From: Molossus alvarezi
Lineage: Eukaryota; Chordata; Mammalia; Chiroptera; Molossidae
Reading direction: 5' to 3'
DNA length: 64,000 bases
NCBI GenBank assembly: GCA_037176705.1
Contig: CM073887.1
Location: 45,260,001-45,324,000 of the forward strand
Positions within the stretch are counted from its first letter, which is position 1. The number at the start of each line of letters is the position of its first letter. The notes under the pieces are model-generated. The model made no database searches. It saw nothing but the letters and a program-made list of their open reading frames with translations, and was not told the origin of the DNA. A program made the position numbers and the translations under genes. Shown in pieces: positions 55,984 to 64,000 of this stretch.

Positions 55984-56255
55984 TTTTATTTTTTTAAATC
56001 CTCAGCCGAGGACATTTTTTCCATTTGTTTTCAGACAGAGTGGGAGAGAGAGATGGAGAGGGAGAGGGAGAGGGAGAGGGAGAGAAAGAAAGAAAGAAAG
56101 AATGAATCTACATGAGAGACACATCGACTGGTTGCCTCCTGCACTCTAGGGACTGAATCACAACTGAGGTACATGCCCTTGACCAGAATCGAACCTGCGA
56201 TTCTTTGGTCCACAGGCTGACACCCTAATTGCTGAGCCAAACCGGCCAGGGCAAA
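55984..56255 (-). mobile_element. Ves SINE, long type, with (GAGAGG)n/(GAAA)n expansion
   Basis: Minus-strand. 13-bp perfect duplication ACTTAACATTTTA at 55971-55983 and 56256-56268. The purine tract is lengthened by gagagg and gaaa units at 56055-56103. Confidence 0.95.
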
Positions 56256-56268
56256 ACTTAACATTTTA

Positions 56269-56970
56269 ATATGCACATTGATCTAACTTTATGAGCGAAA
56301 TTCTGAAAACCATCTTTCTATTCAGTCTCCAGTGTCAGATTGCTGGATGTGTTTTTGCATTTTCCTGAAAGAAGTGAATTCTGATTCATTCATCTAATTA
56401 TAAAGCACAAAAATCTGAGTGCAGTTCTGGAGCATATTAAGTGCTTTTCTAAACAAGTGCTGGATATAGGGCCCAGGTGGGAGATCAGTTAGGCCTAAGG
56501 TTCTTTGCAGGCAGGGTCTGAAGCTTAAGCTTCTTAATTATTCTGTTCAGTTCATTGGCAAGAGCCTGGCACACATGTTGAATATCAGCAGATTCTGAAA
56601 AACGCTGGTGTTTGTGTTCAGTGGTGTCCCTTTCCTTGGGTTTCTGGTGAGCTGATGTGAAATTAGTGCACTGGTGGGCCTGGGGCGGATCCGGGACACC
56701 GGGACCTGGACAGCTGGGACCAGGACCGAAGCATCCAGCACAGGAGGTCAGTCACAGAGGCTGGCCAGGCTCTGCCTCAGGGAGGTTTGGCAACAGTTCT
56801 TGACCACCTTGGGCAGGGCACCGAGACTGAGATTTGGGCTCAGGAGAAAAGAGCAGGATTGGGACATGTCTGCTGAGAGTGAGGTGAGGAGCCAGGTCAT
56901 GTGGGAGACAGGCAGCGGCAGGTCCTAGTTTTGGGCTTGGTGTTGAGCATGCTCAGCCCTGAACCCTGGG
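56269..56970. other. Unique sequence
   Basis: A weak forward L2-like phrase (caagagcctggcacacatgt) lies near 56560; otherwise nothing. Confidence 0.45.
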
Positions 56971-56977
56971 TTCCCCT

Positions 56978-57232
56978 TTTATAAAATTTTTGTCCTCGCC
57001 TAAGGACATTTTTGCATTTGTCTTCAGATAGAGTGGGAGGGAGAGAGGGAGGAAGAGAGAGAGAGAGAAACATCGATGTGAGAGAGACACATCAACTGGT
57101 TGACACCCACATGACCCTAACCGGGGCCGGGGACAAACTGCAACCGAGGTACATGCCCTTAGGAGGAACCGAACCTGGGTCTCTCTGGTCCACGGGCCGA
57201 CACTCTAACTGCTTAACCAAACTGGCCAGGGC
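56978..57232 (-). mobile_element. Ves SINE, long type
   Basis: Minus-strand. The hairpin pairs as gtcctcgcctaaggac. TTCCCCT flanks both sides (56971-56977 and 57237-57243), a short and uncertain duplication. Confidence 0.93.
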
Positions 57233-57243
57233 GGAATTCCCCT

Positions 57244-60200
57244 ACCTTGCTGCAGTCAGTTTTGTTGTGATTTCAGTTCATTAGTGGCTCACCCATGGTC
57301 AGCGTCTTGATTTCCTTTAGAGTCAGTAGTTATATTACTGGTTCTTGTCGAATGTCCTTTTACAATCTCAATTCCCAGACGCCAGCTCCACAGCAGCCAC
57401 TGAGCTGTCAGAGTGACCTGTTGTGTTATTTCGCTCTCTAGCCCCCCATCTGGAATAGCCGGGCAGGGGAAGGGAACACAGCTTGCGTTCCTTCTGGATG
57501 CTGGCCACTATTCTCGTTTTTCACAGGTGGGGCAGGAAATCGAGGCGCTGAGATGGTGGCTGTCACCAGTCACACAGGTTGAGATGACTGGCTGCTGGCT
57601 GCTCTTCCTCGTGCAGGGGGCGTGGTTTAGCTTCTCCTGCGCGGGCTGGGTGTCTGTTTTGATGGGCCAGTTGTGGTACTTCAGTGGCATCCAGCCTTTC
57701 TTTCTGCTCAGCCACAGCACTCCTGGAGGATGGGAAGCATTCCCTTTGGTACCGGGGAGAATGCTCTGATTGTAGGAGAGCACTGCAGAGTTTCCCGGGA
57801 GGAGGCGATGGAGAGACCGAGTGAGGAGCTGCCCCCCAGCCTGCAATGGAAACCATGTGTAGTTAATTTGGGAGTGGGACTAAAGGGGGAAAGTTGGGTT
57901 AAAAGTTGATCTGCAGAAGCCTGGTTACCTCCCTTCTGGCCAGAGAGGTCTATTCCCCTTGGCCCATCCACCATCCTGGTCTAGGAACAAATTCTGGTAT
58001 CCGGCTCTTATTTCAGGGTTTTCAATGTTATCAGCCACTAGAATGTTGTATAATCCCAACAGCACATGTTTCTTATCTTGTGCCTTGTAATTTCCAAGAT
58101 TGCAGCTTATTTATCATCAGCTTGCGTTTCGGACACTGGCTCCCAGGTGAAACTTGGATTCCTGAGGACTCTTTGGCACCTTGAGCCCTTGCCCCCTGTA
58201 CGTGTTTTCTGGCTAGCGTTCTCTAGTTGACTGATCTTTCTGCACAAGCATGGTTTTTCATTTTTGCTTTTGGATGTCACCCTGTCTCTCAGACCAGGTG
58301 GCATCTTTCTTGAGCACCTCTAGCTCTGTGTACTCTGATTATCCACCATAGGAGAGGGTCGCCGTGTTTTGGTTACCTATTGATTCTAGCCAGGCAAGTC
58401 ACCAGGTGGCTCTCACCCTCCCTACAAGCCCCACTGCCTGTTTATTTAGTGCCGCCGAGAAATGCCATTATTCATTCAAATGACTGTTGAGTTCCAGGTA
58501 CTTTTTCTATTTTAACCACTTAAATGAAAAAAGCATATAAAGTTGAGTGTGCCTCTCTCTGCCTTCTCAAAGGAGTGAGAACATAAGGAACTCTTTTCCT
58601 TGTGTCTCAGGATTGGCACCTTGGGCATCGTTGCCACAAAGTCTTCCCTTTTTGGTGCATGCACCACTCAGGGCCTTATGCTAATGGGTCCTGGATGGTT
58701 AGGCATTTAAAACCCTCATCCCCATGTTTTATATTTTGGGGCTAGTTCTTTTGTTGCCAGCTTTTGCTTTTCTTTCCTGTAATTACCTTGAGATCCCTTC
58801 TTCCCAGTGGAACACACACTTTCTTCCTTACAGTGTTGTGAAGGTCGGATGAGGCAGTGTAAAGGCATTAGGGCTATGAACTCCAGAGCCCCCCAGCCTG
58901 CACCCCTGTCCTGAGCCCCCGTCCTGCTGCTGGGTTTCCACTTGTGGGGACGAGAGAACTGGGCCAGGGAGCAGCCAGGAAAGCAGCAAACTCTGCTGCT
59001 TGCTGGCTTTAGCAAATACATGACCTTGAGGAACATCAGTTTTCTGATAAAATGGAGATTAGATTGTCCGTCCACATTTTCTTGTTTCTGGGCGGTCAGG
59101 AAAAAAAAGAGAAGCTCCCAAATGTGTGTATTGAAGTGGGTGTAAATCCAAGTGCCATTCAAGCATTTATTCATGAATGGTTTGAGTTATTGCACAGGTC
59201 TCTCATATGCTTACTCTGAAAACTGCTTGAGAAAACTGTTGATTCTTTGTGGCTTGTTCTCCCGGAGATACTCAACTCCCCGTTCCCTCCTTCCTGCGGG
59301 CTGTGGGTAAAATGCCGAGTCAGCAGTCATCCATCTCCCTTCCTCCTTCTGGAACTCTCACATAGTTTTAGCACAGTGCAAATCAGGTTTAACCACAGTG
59401 CACGCACGTACCCACACGTACACATGTGCATACGTGCCCCCCCCCCAATGCATGTACAAAGCAATGCTGGATGACCTCTCTGCCTCCCACAAACATATTC
59501 GTAAGCATGGTTTTCCTTATGCCTGCTCCCTTATATAGTATTCTCAACTGGTTTTGAAGATAACACTCTCTTAGAACTGAGTTTGAACACTAAAACTCTA
59601 CCCTGTCTTCATTTTAGGGCAAGCAACAGGTATTAATTCTTAGAACACATTCTTTTTGCATCTGGGGCTCTCCCCGCCCATAGGAATATCATCTCCTTAA
59701 CATCATAAATCTGATGAGGTAAACTAGAGATGGCCTCTGCTCTCAACAGGCTTGCAGTCTAAGTCAGATGCGGTCCCATTGGTTCTGGTAGAAATGGTTA
59801 CAATTTCCAAAGCCCTAGCTGTGCACTAAGCACTGTGCACAGTGCTGGGCATTATCTTATGTAATGCAGAGTAGTTGTGTGCATGACAGAGCGAGGAACA
59901 CAGGGCAGTGGCCGCGGTGGTTCTGAAGCAGACGGGGAGCTAGGTGTGAAGGGGAAATGTGCTGTTCCTGGGTAGAACTGTGAAAAACTCTGTCCTCCTG
60001 CCGCAGTGCAAACAGAGTGGTCTTCGACTTGACTGAATGACTGGTGTGTAGTCGAACCAGCAAAAGTATTTGTTGGTCAGGGACATTTAATATTTGCTGA
60101 GAAAATTCAGTGTAACTAATCAATGACCTATTTCTACAGCCCATCTGCTGGAATATGAAAATAGCACCACTTTTTTGGGGGCCCTTACTTTTTTTCCCCC

Positions 60201-60568
60201 CCCTTCCATATTCTTTTCCATCTATTACTCACAGGAAGGCTGGGAGCTCACTTGTCAGGGATATGCTGTGACCAGGATTCCAGCCCCTGAATGGAGGATG
60301 GGCAACCTTTAAAGTTCCTGTCAAATCTGATAGCCTGTCATTTTAGTTTTATGGGTAGACTAAAATATTATACATGGATGCAGTGTAATCCAGTTTTAAA
60401 AAACCTTCAGAAAAAGACAATTTAAATGCGTTGAAAATTCAGATGGTCGTTCTCTGAATAGCTGATTTAGAAATCTTGATATTGAATGAATCACTAACAT
60501 GTTCAGTGTTGTGTATCTTAAGCTTGTATTGTGAGAATCTAAAATGCACACCACTTATTTTTAAAATG
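57244..60568. other. Mostly unique sequence
   Basis: 3.3 kb without a Ves, the longest such gap in the second half. Weak reverse MIR (57505-57585, tttttcacaggtggggcagg), reverse L2 (59700-59780, ctcaacaggcttgcagtcta) and reverse MIR (59775-59870) remnants. No exon supported. Confidence 0.45.
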
Positions 60569-60581
60569 GTATAACAGACTT

Positions 60582-60851
60582 GTCCTGGCTAGTTTGGTTC
60601 AGTGGTTAGAGCATTGACCTGTGGACCAAAGAGTTGCAGGTTCGATTCCGCCCAAAGGAACGTATGTTGGTTGCAGTTCGGTCCCTGGTCCTTGTTGGGA
60701 TTGTGCAGGAGGCGACCAATCAGTGTGTCTCTTTCACATTGGTCTCTCTCTCTCTCTCTCATTCACTCTCTCTACCTTCCCCTCTCTCCCACTCTATCTG
60801 AAAATAAATGGAAAAATATCCTCAAGTGAGGATTTAAAAAATAAAAAAAAA
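60582..60851 (+). mobile_element. Ves SINE, long type, older
   Basis: Plus-strand with hairpin atatcctcaagtgaggat. Flanks GTATAACAG and GTGTAACAG (60569-60577 and 60852-60860). Confidence 0.93.
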
Positions 60852-60860
60852 GTGTAACAG

Positions 60861-62954
60861 GGCCTGTTTTTATTGTGAGATAGAAAAGGTTTAGCTTAGG
60901 CCGTTGGTTACTCTTGGAGTGTTTTCTGTCCAAAGCCAGGCTGGGCAGAGAGTACTCGGGGAAGAAAAGGTCGGTATATACTCAGTGAAGTGAGAATTTT
61001 TTTAATGTTTTCTGGAGAAGGCAGTCTGGGGGCGGGGGGGTGGGGGGGACTGGAAAACCACCAGGCAGCGATTGAGTGGTTATGCTGGGGTATGACACCT
61101 TGCTTCTGCCAAGTTCAGATGGTGACCTGCACTCTAAACGAAGAGATGTTTGTTGCTACATTTTAACCTTTGAATGAGCTTAGAACATTGCACTGGAAAC
61201 ATATTTAAGTTACAACTTTACAGATTTAAGAAAAAAAAAAAAAAAAAAAGAGCAGCTTTCTGGTAAAAGTTTAAGGATAATACGCAAAATATTAGCCAAA
61301 GAACTGAAAACTTAAATTGGCATTCTGTGCAGTGTTTACCCAGTGGAGACCATGAAATAGAAATCTGAGGTCTAGCAGAGAACCTGAACCTCCTGGCAGA
61401 GGGTTGCTGTCCCTCACCTTAATCCATAAATTGTTCCATTAGTGAGCTTGCAGCAGGCACCCAAGATTTAGCAAATGGGAGTCTTACTCCAAACTTAACT
61501 CTCCTTAACTTAAAAAAAGAAAAGAAAACATATTCAAATTATTAGTCATGTAATGAATCATTTTGACTTATGACCTGAGCCCTAGAAGGTGCCACTAGGT
61601 GATGTCATGGCTTGCTGCAATATCCCTGCGTGGTAGGAGAGGACAGCCATTGTGCATGAGCACATATGCACACACATAGACGTGTGCTGAGACATGTGGT
61701 TGTCCGGCAACAGTCACATGTCAAATAGCAGTTTGCAACTCAGAACCACAGAGAAGGCTTGTTTTCCTCTTCTGTCTGTTCCAGTTACTTAACTGGGGGC
61801 AGATGTTCTCATTAAGGGCTATTAGCACATCAGAATATGTTTGCTGAGCCTGGAGAGGGGCTAACCCCTTTTGGACATTGACCAAAATATATATTCTAGT
61901 ATAGCTAACTCCTCCTATTGGTGACAGTGGAAGGGGTGAGAAGCATAAGAGGGCCCAGAAGCCTCTTAAAACTGCATCAGCGGGAAGTCCTTTTTTTTTT
62001 TTTACCACCAGTTTGTTTTAATCAAGGAATCCCATAAGTCAAAAATATAACATCATAAAGTGGGATTTGGCTACATGTCGAAACATTGTTATTGTTACCC
62101 TGAAAAGGATGTTTCTTGATTTCTCTTTGCTGTACCAGAACCATATGGCAAATTAGGGGGTGGCTGGTTTATATGGAACTTTGATCACTTCCAAGAAAGA
62201 AACCAATGGGGAGTGAATAAAAGTAGAGATCAGGAAAGAGGTTTGAAGAAGTCTCCAGTTAGATTGATAGAAAAGCAGGCTAGAAGGAAGGGTGGGACCC
62301 TTAACCCCAGGTGTAAAGTAACAGGAGAGCCTGAAAAGTCACTCTAAGGTCCAGAGTTAACCTGGCTCCTCTACCCTCTGCATGGAGGACCTCCATAGGT
62401 GCCCTGATCCACTTCTGAGTTCCTGAAGGACTCTTATCTGTAGAGACATGTCCATAATGTAATGAGTGTGCTGATAAATACAGGAGAGGCAGTGAATCCA
62501 CCTTGGCGATGCTGTCCAGCTTACATTTAGTCTAGATTTGTATTTTTCACTCCCATTCTGTCAGTCACTACTGTGAACCTGGCTAAAATCTTGTAACTTT
62601 TGAGACTGATTGCATTGTCTCTCTGCTCCCTCTCAGAGGGCAATATGTGTATAAAGGTCTTCCCAAACCACTAAATGATTAACAGCGACTTGGACTGTTT
62701 AACAAGGTCAGACTGAAGCATTGACCTCTGTTTTGTAGGTAAGAGGCTAAGATGCCGATGGAGAAGAGATGTTAAAAGAAAGACATTGTACGAGGAAATG
62801 GAAGTAGAGACTCGCAGGATCAGAGCTGGTTTTTGGTTTTGGTCTATCAAGGTTTACTGACAAAGGAAAAAATACAAACCATACAGATTAAAAAACAACC
62901 TAATGGGGTGTTTTACTTTGAGAGATCCCATGCCTGGAATAATGACAGGATGAT
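60861..62954. other. Unique sequence
   Basis: 2.1 kb with no recognised repeat or gene. It holds a G-rich run at 61029-61050 and poly-A at 61229-61249. Confidence 0.5.
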
Positions 62955-63150
62955 GGTCTCTGACACCAGATAGACATGAGTTCTACATCAGGGCTGCTGG
63001 TTCCTCATTGTGTAGCTTCAGCAACCTAAGCTCTCCGTGGCTGTTTCCCCATCAGAAGTAAAAGACCATATGTTTATCTCAAATTGTTCTGAGGATTAAA
63101 TTAGATACACTTTGTGAAAGCTCGTGCCCAGTAGGCACATAGCAAAGGCA
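62955..63150 (+). mobile_element. MIR SINE, plus strand
   Basis: Forward landmarks: gatggtctctgacaccagat, ctgaggattaaattagatac, gtgcccagtaggcacatagc. Confidence 0.7.
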
Positions 63151-64000
63151 GTTTCCCTTCCTTTTTTCTCTTCTGCTTTTGAAAATTAAGATTTGGGTGT
63201 ACTATAAATGAATAAAAATAAAGCATATTTCAGTGTGGAATTTGGAGAAAGGCCAGAGAAGAGAGCAAATATACGTGGGAACACACCGGAAGTGGGCCGG
63301 TTCACCAGCTCCGCAAATCCAGCAGGCTTTGGAAGGTGTGGGTTCACAAACCAAATAAAAAGTATTTTTTAAATTGAAAAAGAGAGAAAAAAAATGGCTT
63401 ATAAAAACATGGTCCGAGTCTGTTGGCCGAATATTTCAGGCTCCATCTGGAGACTGGAAGCCCAGGAATTTTGGAAATACTACTTTTTCTTCATTTTCAG
63501 AGGTAGAAACCTCAAACTTCCTGCTGTGGAAAGTGGGGGGTGGGCACTGGTTTTTTTGGTCAAGCAAAGGGTTGTTTCTTTTCTCTGGATGGATGCTGCC
63601 ATCTGATGTCTGTAAGTGGCACTGCAGCTTCACCTCCAGCTCTGTTGCTCAGTGGAATTGAATTGAGTCAGAGATGCTTGTTTCTAGCTTGAGGCTTCAA
63701 GTATGAAGGTAGGTGAATGGGTTTTAAAAACCGAGTTAGCTTTGAGATATATATATATAAAAATATATATATATATATTTTTGTAGTGGTCAAGAGTTTA
63801 CTTTTTACATTTTTCTTCCTTTTGTAATAGTAGACCTTTCTAAATGAGGGTTACTGGGTATGAAGTCTCCAGACACCTGACCAGGTATCTGTAGGCTGCT
63901 GTGTCTGACTTTTTTTCTTACCTTTCCAGGGAATTCATGGTGGAGATACCATGTTCTCTGCATCTAGCCCTCAAGGCTCTGAGGAATAGACTTGTAAAAA
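63151..64000. other. Unique sequence with a (TA)n tract
   Basis: A (TA)n stretch at 63746-63779; no gene supported. Confidence 0.5.

Noticed and set aside
2837..60851. Many tRNA-like sequences with A and B boxes
   Set aside because: They are the heads of Ves SINEs, with (tc)n bodies, A-rich tails and target duplications. None forms a standalone tRNA gene.
1..64000. CRISPR arrays, bacterial operons, riboswitches
   Set aside because: The sequence is clearly mammalian; direct repeats are SINEs and microsatellites.
1..64000. Helitrons and piggyBac elements, known in vespertilionid bats
   Set aside because: Looked for Helitron-like 3' CTRR hairpins and TTAA-flanked inverted ends by eye and found none convincing.

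Overview
This is a eukaryotic, mammalian window, almost certainly from a vespertilionid-type microbat. The main evidence is about 44 copies of Ves, the tRNA-derived SINE of yangochiropteran bats, on both strands; together they fill roughly a sixth of the window. Older mammal-wide repeats fill much of the rest: MIR, L2, L1M, MER20 and Tigger-like DNA transposons. No protein-coding exon could be supported. The long open frames lie in GC-rich islands, in simple repeats or inside transposons. The window reads as intergenic or intronic DNA around three CpG islands.

Layout. 1-2836 is unique sequence. 2837-9720 is a dense nest of Ves copies, two copies of an old mammalian repeat, L2/MIR remnants, L1 3' ends and a small Tigger-type element (9390-9652). 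10774-12430 holds four Ves copies and an old L1 fragment. CpG island A (13440-14230) follows. 14400-18330 holds seven more Ves copies and a second Tigger-like element (16927-17431). 18590-20980 is a half-L1 (HAL1-type) retrotransposon on the minus strand: 5'UTR, broken ORF1 and 3'UTR with no ORF2. 21050-23000 holds nested SINEs and a hAT fragment. CpG island B is at 24740-25640. 25700-29900 is mostly unique, with one bat hAT element (29193-29682). A long polypyrimidine tract lies at 29945-30092. 30874-39405 is again repeat-rich and includes a SINE with an apparent 3' transduction, a tRNA-only mini-SINE, a SINE-L1 chimera and a three-layer MER20/SINE/L1 nest. CpG island C (40130-41420) is the best promoter candidate. 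It ends in a good splice donor at 40923/40924, so the remaining 23 kb, which shows only repeats and unique non-coding sequence, may be intron 1 of a plus-strand gene. That is inference.

The interest here lies in retrotransposon biology. Ves occurs in three architectures: a long type whose 3' end forms a small hairpin (TCCTC/GAGGA), a short type ending in an AATAAA-containing tail, and an apparent mini type made only of the tRNA-like promoter plus an (AAAC)n tail. The last occurs twice with the same end point and shared diagnostic bases. At four loci two Ves copies used the same target site in succession. Family names come from recognising consensus features by eye; no database search was run.
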